Source: Protonemura montana (lineage: Eukaryota; Arthropoda; Insecta; Plecoptera; Nemouridae). Taken from it: a DNA stretch of 64,000 nucleotides. Every line of letters starts with the position of its first letter. Within the stretch, counting starts at the first letter, position 1. The DNA is taken from the NCBI GenBank assembly GCA_947568835.1, contig OX387606.1, forward strand, positions 13,020,001 through 13,084,000. Direction: 5' to 3'. A program made the translations under genes and the position numbers. The notes below the pieces were generated by a model. It worked only from the letters and a program-made list of their open reading frames with translations, made no database searches and was not told the origin of the DNA. Shown here in pieces: positions 1 to 14,400 of the stretch.

Positions 1-3000
1 AATCATGTGACATTTACATTTCCCCGTCTACGTAACAATCACGTTTGAACTGAATTTTTGGTGACATTAAAAATATGAATAGAAATATGAAATGCCAGGG
101 GAAAACGCGGAAGAATCGATGAAGCGATAACGAATACCAAATAAGACAATAACATAGTCTGAAGAATATAAATGCCAGTTAATAATAATGCAGCGAAGGC
201 TACGAACCGTGGAACACCTCGGGGCCAATTATAATGTGTACCATTAGAATACCATGCAGTGCAAGTAGGTCCATGCATAGGAGGAGACCACGAAGTAGAT
301 GCTTTCATATCTATGTTGAGTTAGCCTTGATCAGCGATCATGTCCGTGATAAATCCACTGGCGCCGTGATATCCAGAGTTGTCTGTCAATAGTCAGAGCG
401 CCACTGGCAACACCTCTCATCGACCACATGGCCGTGGTTGACGCTCCTTGCTAATGGTCGACACCTTTCATCACAATGTGGTATCTTCACAAATCACACT
501 ACTTTCTTAGCATCCCGGTTACATTTGCATTCTCCTTGTTTGAGAGACTGCTTCTGCAATGTCGCAATGCGAGCGACCGCTACTCGCTTATGGAAATCCT
601 GTATGTTGTGTAGCTATAGGATCTTCTTCGGCTTTGGAAGAATGGCTTCGAATGTCAAATGAAAGAAGAACTGGTATATCCGGCCAGTAAAGCTTTCATT
701 GGCGTCCTGCCTCGCTCATGGGTAGGGAACTAATAATGAAAATGATTTATTTTAAAGTTCGACTCGGGTCGTTCCCTTTCATATTCATCAGCTGCATTTT
801 CTTTCATTGCCCATCTTGATTCAGCGTGTCTTCGATAGAACAATTCTTAGAGTGCCCAGCGACGGAGGATTTTCGAACTGATCACTCGAATTGAATCTAA
901 AGTAATTAATCCTACACAAGCACAAACACTTTTTGAGTTCTATCAGTTCTATCCGCGTACTTCATCGGCTAAATTATTTGTTCGGTCTCTCCCTGGTCTA
1001 ATTGCAAAGATACTTCAACTTCTATTTGTTTTGCATCTCTAACCATATTCACCATTTCGTAATATGCATTCTCGGTAAGGGTGGAGCGGTAGCTATACTT
1101 TTGTAAGGGCGTGTACCCAGCATCACAGATTTGTCATCTCTGGCTCGCACTAATGAAGGCCTCCTTCACACAACGCAAGCTACCCACTATAAAATGCGTC
1201 CTCCGAACGATTGAGTCCCTGAGGAGCAAGCCTGTTTTGTTTGCTATTACAATAGTAATAGGCACTACATTTAGGCGTGCTGCACAAATTCAGTTGTGCG
1301 GCAGTACCGGCTTATTGATTGGCACCGCGTGCAGGGTGCATGGATTGGGGGTTGAACAAAGAGGTCCTTGGGGAGGAATGATAAGGGGTAGATTATAATA
1401 AAGCCCTGCGTAATGCATCCAAATATAAATCTGAATGTATAATATCTCGTCAGGAGCATCCCTTGGATGGATATCATCTTACATTGATTGTTATCTGTGG
1501 ACAACGATGGTAGTGGCATTCCGAAATCATTTTTAAGAATTGAGAGACGGAATTGAAATGTATATATTGTTTACCCAATTATTTTTTAAATGTGAAATGT
1601 GAGAACGAAGAATCGCGGCGACGCTCTAGATTCGCTTGGAGTACGTCGAGTCAAGTGGAGAGAGAAATTAATATTTGAAACGTTTTCGGGTATTATGCTA
1701 CACTTTTTTCTTTCTGTAGCTTGATGTTGTGCTAGCAGACGCTCTTGACTTGAGCAGGCGCCTCGTTTTTTCGCGCTATTGTTTCTGCATCCCTTTGATA
1801 CGCCAACTTGCGCGAATAAATGTATCATTTTTGCATTCCACGAGTGTTTATTTTAAGTTTCATTTTAATTGAATTCTATTTGCCTACGTGCATGGCCGAG
1901 GCATAGGTTAAAGCAGGGAAATATGCCGTGTAATCCTCTGCATGTTGACTCAATGCTATTTGTTTTGCATAAGCGAAATGTTTGAACATTATAAAAAAAT
2001 GTGTGTCCAATGGGTAAAGGTACCTCAACGTGGCGGGAACCTCGTCCTTTTTATTTCAATTAAATCGTCGTTTTAATAAATGCCAAGTTGTCAGATAGTT
2101 AAACTGTTAAAAAAAGAAGCCGTAACACTTCCCGACGAGTTGATAGGTTGATACAGGTGCCCAATAAAGGTGAAACGATCAAAACGATTGAAATATCACC
2201 CGATTTTAACGCCTTTATGTAACATATCTACATTACTTCTCTGGTAATGTGTCGCGTTTTACTCGATATAATTACATTCTTGTACCAATGTCATCTGAAT
2301 TCTGTAATTGGCAGTCAAGTGTTAGGCGTATTTCGCTTGTATGTTTTGGGTGTAGTTCCGTGCTCGAAGACATTTATATCACGGGTATAATTTATGTACT
2401 TCGGTTCGGTATGTAATATTAACGTACCAGTGTACATATATGTTATTTAGTACACTGCATTGGCTCAAGTATGCTAACTATATGCAGTGCATGCACTTTT
2501 TTTTTATTGCTTACTTTATGATCAGTTCATTTTGCTTCATGGGCTGGCAATTTCTCAGTGGAAACGTACTGGATCTATCAAAGATTGTGAGGGCAATTTT
2601 AAGAGTGAAGCTATTTTATTGCGTTGAATCGTGTTTTTGAAGCACAGTTCCTGTTCGATTTATCCAATAAGATAGCTAATCAAAATGCATTTCTTGGCCA
2701 AACACGCTGCATTGCAAATCATTTAATGTCTCATCACCGCTAGCTACTCTCGATACCATGTACGCGCCTTATCAAGGCAATCACTTGCAAAGCCAGCCAC
2801 TGCAATGATCCTCAGCAATAAAATCGTATGCAATCACCTAATTAAAATTACCATAAATTTCTACTTTTCTCCTTTTCTCGCAGCGGACACACAAAAAATC
2901 CGTTGGAACAAGTCCGCACCCGGTGGATGGCTTTCGGCTTCGTGGGCTGGATTAATCAAACAACCAATAGATGTGTAATTTATCGATCCCTATCGATCCG

Positions 3001-4268
3001 TGAATAATAAAACAAGTGCTTTCCAATTTTTGTCCCCCATTGCCTTGCCATCCAGCCAACCAGCGAACACGAGCGTGGGCAGCCTGCAATGTTCTTGTAA
3101 AATGTAGTAGTGAATTCTCCGGGCAGCAGACACCAGCCATGGTCGCATACATCCAGTGGGGTAACTGGTTACACCGAGAGCCAATTATGGTAATGAGCTG
3201 CAATATTCGCAGAGCAAAGCCTTGCGGTAATAGAGGTAGCCGGCCGGTCTGACCAGGGTTTCGAGGGTGGGTTCAGGGTGGTTTGGCCCGCCGGCCGTGG
3301 GGATGGGTGGGGTAGGGGGTCATCCAAATGACTTGACCATTAGTCGACAGCTCGAGTCAATTACTTCCACAAAACAGGCCCTGATAAAGCGTCCCGACGC
3401 CGGACGCCGCCACCGTGGGCGCTGCTCTGACCGCCACGGGCACAGCTAAACGATTTGCCCGGAACGTACGTTTTAAGCCTGACCACGGTTGCGGGTTAAG
3501 CTGCTGCAAGGATTAACGGACGCATACATTTTACCTACGTGGGGTCGTATATACCAGACGTTGTGGGTTCTTGTTTTAATTTTAACTTGCGTTTACTCGA
3601 GGATCCATAGTCATTGAATTAAATATTGTAAATCGGCTTATCAAAGGTGGTGGATCGCTTGAAAATTCCCATAAAAATGCTTTTGTTTGTGTGTGGGTCG
3701 TAAAAGAGTGCGCGAGTACTTGTTTAACGGTTATCGACGTCTTTTCTGTGTGAAATTTCGGCTGCATATCTCTGAACGGTTTCAATATGGGAGCAGAGCA
3801 TCATGAAAGCTCACCCCAATTGCCACACTGAACTTTAATACACCAACTTCGCGTCGGGGAAATAATATTAAAGTTTTCTATATAGTAACTCGTTGTCATT
3901 ATCGTACAATAAAATGTCATGGGACGTGATTATAGCAGTAGTTAATTAACTTCTATCGCTCGAAGGTTTCGCCATGAAAGTGCCTCCTCGAATATTGGCC
4001 GATATTTCATTTTTCATCGTGAAAAGTTAATCTTAATTTGTCTACGAGCAGTTATCGCTGGTGAAGCCGCCATATAATAAGCTTGCCCGTAAGTGGTGCG
4101 CTAGGAACTTGTCTAAGTGTTTTCTGGGTGGAGTTTTGGGGTGAGGGAAGTGTGCATGGCGGGGGCAGATAGTCGAGTGCTCTCGAATTGTCGTCACTTT
4201 GGCGGCCCGGCGTGTAACGTTTTGAGCGCCTACAACTCGCGACGCTGAAGCAACAGAAGGCTATGGGT

Positions 4269-4291
4269 GGGGGGGGGGGGGGGGGGGGGGG
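4269..4291. repeat. Poly-G tract (23 G)
   Basis: An uninterrupted run of about 23 G, preceded by GGGT. It can form G-quadruplexes and is prone to length error in sequencing, so the exact length is uncertain. Confidence 0.9.
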
Positions 4292-7200
4292 ATTGCGCTG
4301 CTCAAGAAGCATTAGTGCACTTTCTTTCGCCACTTTACAGTCAGGTTTAAACGTAAAAGTACATTAGAAAATTCTAGTGGCAAAAAAAGTTTAAACGCAG
4401 TTTTAATTATAAAATTTCGCTAAGTAATAATGTGTCTTTGCTGGCCGGCAACGCGCCCTAAAAGTATTTCATTTCATAGGTCTACTCGGTGTGGACTTGA
4501 TGCGAAAATACAAAGAGCGATATATAAACAAAGGGTGTTGGCATATTATATCATTTCGAGGATGTTACGGGGGGTACACCTTTGCAGCTGGGCGTGGGGC
4601 GGCCGAGACTCCCTCGATCTCGATCGTCGGGGATGCTAGAGTTGCATTCTCCCCATGCTCGGGATGAGCGAGTTAATGAAAAGTAAACACTAAACAGTTT
4701 GATGAAAGAGAAGGGAGCTAGACGATTGGTGGTACTAAAAGAGATTCATTCTCTTTGCTTTTAAAATCCTTCCCGCACCATACTTTCAGTGATACACAGC
4801 GCCAGCCAGGCCTTATCCCCGGCGGCAGTTCTTCACTCTCAAGATCTTATTTTCTGGGACAGCATCGCCTTCTATGGAAATATCAAACATATTTTACTGA
4901 ATTTTTAACAAGGCGCACGTTGATGGAAGTTTTTTTTTGTATGAGAAATAAGAACGATGTTCGGAAGGGAAGGGGCGAGCGAGTTCTTTGATGAAAAAGT
5001 ATTGAGCCATCATTAACCCTTTTCATGCGTTTAGAAAATCGCTGTGTGGAGGAGATTTAACATCTTGTTTGCGTGCTGATTAAATTACCTCACTAAATTA
5101 TGATCTTTTCATTGATTCCGTCTAAACTTGAACATTTTGTTTTAATCATCTTTGTATAAAATTACCATCCTGCTTTTCTTGCATCAAGCAAAACTTTCGC
5201 TGTAGGGGTGATCTTTCTTGGCATGAAAACTTTTCTACTTCGGTTGTTCATTTGAATCTTTGTAACAGCTCAGCACAAAAAAAGCAGGACTTTGAAAAGT
5301 TTTTGTTTCCTCTGTTGAGTTTCATTTCATGCTTGGATCACATTGTTCCGATAAATCAGCCGAATTCCGTTCTCTTTCTGAGAATGATAAGATTTTCCCA
5401 GCTCTATTAATAATCCTTGTGTTATTAAAAAAGTGATCGATATGTTTACGTTTTGGGGATTTGAATATGCCGCTGCTGAACAGAATGATTCAGTGGACGA
5501 GTAGCAAATTAATTTAAAACTGCTGGCAAGCCGCCTCGGATTTATGGCGAAACGTGCTCCCCGGAAAAGCCATGCTGCCTTCTTCACAGGTGTGTAAGGC
5601 GGGCCATTTTCCAGCACCTTTAAAACTTGACGTGGAACTAACCGAAAGTCCCGCGAAGAGAACTATTTCAATAGAGCAGCGAACACAATCAAAAACAAGA
5701 ACCATGCTATTCAACGGCTTTGTATCGGAGAAAATACTTTCTTTGTTAAATCATAAAAGCCTACAAAAGTAGCAAGCAACTCGTCTGACATTCGACCCCA
5801 AATTGCCACGACATTGTTATTTTTGAGCTCATCAAAAATGCCTGATCGAGAGAATTTGATGCAGCTTTGAGTTTTCTTTTGGAAATATGTGGAGCAGGGG
5901 TGTCTGTTACATCCGCCGTTTCTCTGCTACTAATTCCAACCGACGTCGCTTTGCCCGCCTGGAGCGGTTCGACGCCAACGCCGCCGACGCCCTTCCCGAC
6001 GCCGAAACATCGGAAAGGGTCCTCCATTATTTTTTTTTTTCATGATAAAAGATCTCGGTTCGCTTCTTCTCAGAAAATGTGTATGTAACCTCTGGCCTAT
6101 ATGACTCCCATCGTCGCTGCGACTTTATCTATACAAAAATACATCTGTTTTGTTATAATAACTCAGTCTCAGCACGTCTTTGTTGCAAGATGGCTTGGCT
6201 TTTAATGATGAGCAGTGCGCTCCAGGCGAGCTTTGCTCACTGAAGATGTTATGCGACTCGATGGGAAAATAAAATGCAGTACAGCGAGCGATTCTTTGAA
6301 TGGGTTTCTTGTTATGATATACCCGATTTTGATGGTGGTTGCTTCTGCCTGGAAGCATTCGCGTCTGGGGCAGTCCTCAACGACCACCACCTGCATTTTC
6401 ACTGCAAACATTTTTTCTAATAACATTACCTGTACTGTACACCAGGTAAAAAACATTTTCCATAATCTTTACTTCGTTGCAAGTGTGTGGATTTTCCTGA
6501 CAAGAAAACGCATTTCCCTTTGCTTTATGTGCCGAACGGTGCTGTAAATGCAGCATACAAGCTTGAAAAAAAAATGAGATGTGTTGCTGTTTAAAACGCG
6601 TTATTCCCATATGACTCGGTCGTTCGCGAAAGAAAAATGTATTCCACGGAGATTCTATATGGTGACAATTTGGACACCCACTCTCACCAACACGACTAGC
6701 GTAAAAGGGTGGTGACATTGACTGACTGAAATCCTATTTCCTTGAAATTCTTTCGCCGCCGACCGAGTTAGACGCATCGCCCTCGTCGCCGTCTAAACCC
6801 CACGTCGCGCTCCCCGGCGTCGCGTCCACTCCCAGCCACCCACAGCGACGTCTTTCTAACTCTTGACGCGTCGCGACGCCTTGCGACGCCTCAAGACGCC
6901 CAAATACGTACCCTCCAAGTGCGTATAATCTATTAGGAGAGAACAGAAACGCTTTGTTATGTGGGCTAAGTGTGTGTTCTTCTATGCTTCTGCCATGGTC
7001 TCTCGAGTTGACGATTGAATCTGAAATGACATGGATTTTGTTTCCGTTCTCAGTGGTGCTGTTCAACTTGTTTTGAATAAGTTTGTTGCCGTGACGTTCG
7101 TTTTTGTTTCACGCGTTCATTTTCAATGAACACCTGCTCTGTGGTAACATAAGAAATAGACCCCACATTTTTTCCGGTTCTCAGATAAATTGAGAAATCA

Positions 7201-10080
7201 GAAATGTTCCAAATAGGCTTTTGATCCGAGGGCCATCAATAGCAGCGGATAAGGAATTTAATCTCGGGGAGTTCGGATTTGCGGCAGCTTCAGATTTGCA
7301 TTCCCTTCTTCTCGTCGGAGTAAGGATTCCGACTGGAATCGAATTATAAGGGCAGCATGAAAGAATCGGATAGAGTTTCAATTGAACATCTACAAGGGAA
7401 TTCATTTTTGTAATCTATTTTCCATTTCGAACGGGGAACTAGACTTCCACATTATAATGGAATCATCACTGATTTAGGACACTATTTAATTTGTTCCTCA
7501 ACGAATGGTAGGAAATAAAGAATGGCTCGAACCATCCTAGAAATAAAATCGTTCTTTATAGATTACCCCGTCGTTCTTGATCACGAAATGTTTTTAGTAC
7601 AAATAATAGCGAGATCAGACGACTGAACAATACAAATGGTTTCCATGCTATGGGAACTAATATGTGTCTGTACTAGAGTCATCTTATTTTCAATCTCACC
7701 AAACCGCTGCAACGCGAATGCAATGCATTGCGATGCATTAAAATGCATCTGGCGTCGCCAGTATTTACACATCGGTGAATCGCGCACGTAGCTGTGTCTG
7801 TGGAGTTAACTGTTAAGGGCAAGACAATTCCAACACACTCTGTTTGCGCTAAGTGAATTAAAACGCGCAATCCGCTCGCATTGTTGCAGGTTCATTCAGA
7901 CGCTCGTCATCGAATTAAGATTCGTTAATTTGCTGGCAGTCAGCGCTTCGTGTTTTCGTATAATTGGACCCTGACGAATCTGTTGCTAAAAGTGCTATAA
8001 AAAGGATAAGTCTGAGCTGATCGGGTTACTTATTGTCTTTATAATTGGTGGGTTGAACGGATTGCATTTCATTTCAGGTGTTTCCAGTAGCTCTGAAGCC
8101 TTAATTTTTAATTTAATGGTGTGATAAGATGTGGCTATGCTCAATTTACAGTAAAAAATAACTCTTGATTTGTTCATATGTAATATTTCTGAAAAATGTT
8201 AGAATTTTATTATTATACCATGATTTAATTAATGACTATTGAAAAATTACCGATTTAATTTTCTGTGCTCTATATTTTCTTAAACATCAAAACATAATTG
8301 GTTTTTAAATTAAAATCCTCGGCACGGCGCGGGCTCTATGTTAATTAGACTAATGACATCAAATTTCTCTTTTTTTTCTTATAAATTATTGAAATATCTT
8401 CCTTGGAAGTGTTTAAAATGTCCACCCTATAGATGGATCGCTAGAAAAAGAAGCATTTGACATGAAACCAGAAATCCTGCGTAACAGTTGGATAATAATG
8501 TCAATCTATGCGGACGTGAAAGACAAACTTTATCGCTATCGTGATTCTTAAGCAGGATTCGAATGATCTCTGGTCACGTACCTTTCATTTCAATTCACAG
8601 CTGGTAGGTGTGATTAAAAGCTAGATTAGCTGCAGATAAAGTAGCTGGTGCGGCCGAGGTGTCGCCTGATTGTGCCTATGGTTTCTTTGATTGATCGATC
8701 GAGTGACCATCCCATGACGCGGGTTTAGGGGCAATGATCGCTATCTGATGCAATCTGAATCAGGCTATTAACCAGATGCATTACTAACTAACAGAAAAAC
8801 AAACTCAATTTCCGCAAAAATGAATCTTACTTTGGTTCTCAAGGGTTGCCAATTTCAATTTAAATGCCACGCTCGTGCTCTAAATGAAGATGAAGACTCG
8901 TATCCTGAATCCTGATTCAGCTAAATGCTGGCAGCCAATGATTTCATCCTCTCGTGTTACATGGCGAGGCAATTGGATAGAATATTCTCAAGTGAGTTTC
9001 CATCTTCTCTGCGCAGAGTTCAATCCATTGCAGAGAGACGTGATTTTAAATTTGATTAGCTTTCTTTTCCTATAATTTTACATATTTTTCATTACATTTG
9101 TTGAATTTTTTTCTTCAGACCTACTTTTTTCAAACGAGTTTATCTTGTTGGGATTGGATATTGATTATGCATTCAGTTTCCATCAAAGTTGAGATTGAAG
9201 ACATTTTCTATTACTTTTAAACTTTTAACTCATGAATATAGGTACGCCCGATGCATTTATAAAACGATAATGCCTAAATGGTATTACATAACGAACGCGC
9301 GCAAAAGTTTTTTGAAAAAAATATGGGTAACTGCTCTTCCGTGCCGTGAAATAGCAAGCTGTGCTAAAATGAAATTGCGTCAATGAAATCGCTATCAATA
9401 ACCAGTGAGTGACGGATTGGAAAAGTTTCAATTCTTAGCTGAATTTGAAAAAACTTACAAGCAACGTTATTGCTTGATTGATGCTACAGTTTCGCCCTCC
9501 ATTTCATCCTGACAGCTTAACATTATCGATGCGATCGGACGTCGTGATTGCCCTGATGGCTTGAGGTCTACGATAAGACCATCCACATGGCACCATATAA
9601 GAGCTCAGCCCGTATAGTGTGTACCTACTCTAATGCTTTCGATCTGATTAGTGCACTCTGAGAGCTCGAAGCAGCTATCTATTGCTAAGTGAAGCCATTG
9701 ATGTGTGGGAATGCGTGTTATCCACTCAATTTGGTTGTCAACCATGCGGACAAGCTGATACATCGCTGCTAATCCTATCCACCCATTCAGGGAACATGCG
9801 CTCACGGTTTCGCTGCTCACTGTCAAGCTATCCCCGACAGAAACGACTCAACTTTCGCGTCCAGCCACCAGCCCGCTCCACAATCTTGCCACAAGGAGAT
9901 AAAATCCTTAGGGCAGACGTGGTAGGAAAGGCGTCGAATCTAATACCATTTACAACGTCGTTACCATCCGACGGCGACGCCGTCGACGTCGTCTCCCTCC
10001 CGCCCTTCTCATGTATATTTTAACTCAAAGCGATGACATTTTTCAAAACTGTGTTCAAACAAGAAGATAGCAAGCAACCC

Positions 10081-10106
10081 CTCTCTCTCTGTGTGTGTGT
10101 GTGTGT
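10081..10106. repeat. Compound (CT)n(GT)n microsatellite
   Basis: Five CT units run directly into eight GT units. This is a simple dinucleotide repeat in non-coding DNA. Confidence 0.9.
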
Positions 10107-11433
10107 TATAGTCTAAGATTCATCGCGTGAAAGACATGGTTTATTTTGAGAAAGCCAACACTCGGTTTTTTTCTAGTCGTAAAACTGAACTTCCATTTAA
10201 AAGGCGGCTTGACTCTTCGTGTCCGGCGTTAGTCAATCGCCATCACGGGTGCCACGTGTCGTCGAAAGTCGTCCCGACAGTTGACAATCTACATCTCTTG
10301 TGGTACCCTTTGGCTGACTCATCTTCCCTCCTGCAATAACTGGTTTTAACTGCATTTAGTGTTGACTAAGGGTTGATGCACTATTGTGTCACCAGCATGA
10401 TAGGAGAGTGTCGTCCATGGTATCTATTGACAGTATCAGAGAGTATCGCGTAGCAAATTACCCTCGGTTTCTGCCCTCTCCTCTCATAGCGACCGAAACG
10501 TCAATGATGAAACATGGCACTGGAGTTAGGGCGGGGGCGGCGGCAATGTTTATTGTAATGTAGATAAATTGTTGGCTTGTCCTATGCTGATGGGTCCAGG
10601 CAGGGCAGCGGGAACGTATTAGGCCTGCTATCTCTGGTGCCTATGTGTTTTTTTTTTTTTATATAAAGAGGGTTATTTATTTCAAACTGAGCTGCACGAT
10701 TTCGGCGAGCTGTGAGTTTTAACAAATTTTGGTGAAATATATCGTAGGCTTTTGTTGCTCCTTTATTATTTACGTTGATTAATTATAAAATGCTGAGAAA
10801 TTTCATTACGTTGGTTAAAGCAGAATGGCAATTAATAAAAATATAGGTTCCTATGAAAGAAAACGAACTTACTGTACAGAAAGATTACAATGTTCAAGAT
10901 AACACAATGGAGAAAACTTTTTACAAAATTTCTCTCGGGTTTCCATTTATATTTCCAGCCCATTCTTCGAAGATCTGTATCGATGGTGCGTTGTCGCTGA
11001 CTCGATTTTAATAGGCAAGGGGTACGAAATGAATCTACTAATTGCCCCCCTTTTCCCTGTCACGTGACTTATCTGCTTCTCACTTTAACCACCCTGACTC
11101 ATCAATTATCGAATTAGTCTAGCCTTAGAGGTCCACTGGGGCGTTCGAGAATGCAACCAGCCTTGTCCTATTCATGTCAAATAAAGCTGTTCATAAATGA
11201 ACAATAAACAATCTGAGCTACTAGCGATAAAAATTTTCGCTTCGTGATCGAGGATTTTAGAAGTCTATGTACAAACACCAAAGTGCACCCACCTTTTCTC
11301 AACAAAAGCCTTCGTCACGTTCTATTGTGAGTCCTCATCTATCGTCCTTTGAAAACCACGACACAACTAATTTTCTTTTAACTCCTTGATGTTTCCCAGC
11401 TGATTCTCACCAAATTTCTCCTCGTTGTTTCAG

Positions 11434-14400
11434 TGCTGAGAGACGAGTTTCGTGTGGAACCGAAGGACACGAGGGTGGCTGCCGGGGAGACTGCTCTCCT
11501 CGAGTGTGGCCCGCCGAAGGGACATCCAGAGCCCAGCCTCATCTGGAAGAAGAATGGCCACAGCTTGGACATGAATAACGCCAAGCGGTAAGCAAAACTA
11601 GGTGTCACTGACAAAAACCAGAAGTGCATGTGCTTATTTCTGCTGTACAACACTGCGAAGCCGAAAATTTGGGTGAAATGTGTCTCAAGTGCAAAAGCCC
11701 TACAGTTAAGTTAAGCAACATTGAGCCGAGAAATGTAATTGGATGGGTGTCCGTGATAGAAATAGCTGCTAAACTTCCAGGGATTGAAGTTAACACAACA
11801 GCTTCACTTACTCATCTTGCCGATCAAGTCAACCTCTAAGAAGAATGGAATTAGTGACATCATAGATTGACACTTTTTTAATACAGTAAATAGGCCACTT
11901 CGGTACCGGCTTTCTACTCTCCTAGGCTAGGCCAGGCTTGTTAGACCAGGGCCACAGCTCCATAATAAATACCAGTTGAAATTAGCCAGCCAAAAACATT
12001 GCGTGGCTTGTTGGATTTTGGTGACAGCTGTGTTTTTGACAGGCTCCAAATCGTGGATGGCGGCAACCTGATGATCACGGACGTGCGACAGAACGATGAG
12101 GGTCGCTACCAGTGTGTCGCTCAAAACATGGTGGGCACTCGCGAGAGCACGCCAGCCATTCTCACTGTCCATGGTAAGCCCAACAGATAATCAAGATGTG
12201 GTTTTATCATTTAAAGACCTGCTTTCAAAAATGGCTGTTCCAAATCTAGGCCTTTGCAAGAAAAATTGTTGAATTGAACTTTTTTTAGCTCGACTTTAGT
12301 CTCCTCTCCCCCCCCCCCCCCCCCCCCTCCCCCACCTCCACAAAAAAAAAAGTTGTGGGTGTTAACAATACTTACCTTCCCAAAGGATGTGACTATGTGC
12401 TACTGGGATCAATTGTAAACTTATATCTAGGAGGTAATACGTAATTAACTCTCCATTTTGCTGAGCTTGATGAATAAACCCCATCTTTCGCTCAATTGTC
12501 ACAGTGAAACCATTCTTCATAACGGAGCCAAAGGACATCACGGCAATCAACAGCCAGGTGGTACAGTTTGAGTGCCGCGTTGGCGGTGACCCCGACCCTC
12601 ACATCCTGTGGCGCCGGGACGACGGCAAGATGCCCATCGGCCGTGCGGAGATCCTCAACGACAAGTCGTTGCGCATCGATCGTGTCACTACAGAAGACGA
12701 GGGGGTTTACATCTGCCACGCTGAGAACGTCGTTGGATCAGTGTCTGCGCGTGCTGCGCTCATCGTACATGGTAACAACAGGCTGCTACATTTATTTCAA
12801 TTTCATTATATCCTTTATTTCCCTTTCAATATAAACACTAAGTCTATTGCAATAGAATACGTGAAAAAGGTCACATATTTTTCAGCCCAGTTTATGGAGA
12901 TGTTATAAGTCACACCTAGTTAACATATGTTTTTAAAAATTGCATGTAACGGTTGTTTATTTTATAAAATGCATGCTTTGATCAGCCAGAAGGACATGAT
13001 TGCCAAATAAAATACCTGATTTCCGTTGTATTTAATACTCACACCAACCCATAAGACCAAATTAGCAGTGTTAATATTTCTTCCTATCTTCCCACAAAAC
13101 TAGTACCACAAATTTCCACCAACTTAATTTCTATTTCCCACTACAAAAGGCTTCTCTTCTAACATGAATGTCTCCCCACAGCTCCCCCAACCTTCGTGAC
13201 AAAGCCGCAGGACCAGAAAGTGGGACTGAACGGTGTTGCGAGCTTCGAGTGTGCTACCACGGGCAACCCGTTGCCGTCGGTGTTCTGGACCAAGGAGGGC
13301 AGCCAGGTGCTCATGTTCCCGGGCAACACTTACGGGCACCTTCACGTCAGCGCCGAGGGTACGCTCGTCATACAGGGTGTGCAGCGCGAAGACGGGGGCT
13401 ACCTCGTGTGCTCTGCGCTTAGCGTGGCAGGTTCCACGACCGTGCGCGCCTTCCTGCAGGTTTGTATTGGGAGTGCAGGCTTGTGCTAGATGTTTTGATG
13501 TCGTTTTGCAAAGCAGCAGAGCAATGCAGCAGAGTGTCTTGCGGTGGTGCAAACTTAAGCCCGAAGCAGCGAAACCGTGCTTGCTATCATTACTTGCATG
13601 GGCACACATTGCCAATACTTGGCTACATAATCCTGTAAGCCTCTGTTCTGTTACCTGCTCCAGCTTTGCTTAATGGCCTCATGCTGGCTGTACATAATGG
13701 AATATTTGATCACAGGATTATGGCAAGGAGTATGAGCATGTTTGTCTGGAATCTACCTGGCATATGGGCTCAGGTGTATAGGAAATTCAGGATAGCTGCA
13801 AATCATTGAACCCAGCTTATTGGGGATTGAAAGGAACATCAACCTGTGCACATAGAACATGTCAGGAAGCTTGTATCGATGGTAGAACTTACCAGTTTAT
13901 CATATTATCATCATCATCATTATCTTACAACAAGATACAAGTTTCATCAATCCAAATACTTGCCTATTGAACTATGGTCAAACATCCATTAATACTAATC
14001 ATCAATTGCTACAGTGAAGCCACATTTATACAACTACATGGAATTGAAGTTACAGCCAGTTTGTTAGCTTATTCTTTCTCTCATCTGTCATCAGCCATCT
14101 GAAAATAATTTCTTTGATGTTTGTTTTCTCAAAATGAAAGGGAAAATACAAAAATTTAAAGCTTAGTTAAGAGACTCTTTCAATAAATTACTTTTTGGTC
14201 TTACTTTTGTGTACCTGTTAAGATGCAAATGTTCTTGACAGTGCACAGTAGCACCAAAAACGTCACTGGATCGAAAATTCAACTCTGTCCTTGACATTTC
14301 AGGTGACTTCCGTCGAGGATGTCCCTCCGCCAATCGTTCAGATTGGACCGGCCAATCAGACGCTGCCACTGAACTCGATGGCGCAGCTGCCATGCCAGGC

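Larger units (their letters stand above)
1..11433. other. Gene-free stretch upstream of the first visible robo exon
   Basis: I see no supported exon here on either strand. The open frames are short and lack family features, and none resembles the signal peptide or first Ig domain that robo still needs. The stretch is therefore probably intron or 5' flank of robo. It is AT-rich, with GC-rich patches rich in GACGCC/GGCGTC near 3395-3420, 5940-6010, 6755-6905 and 9965-9995. Confidence 0.6.
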
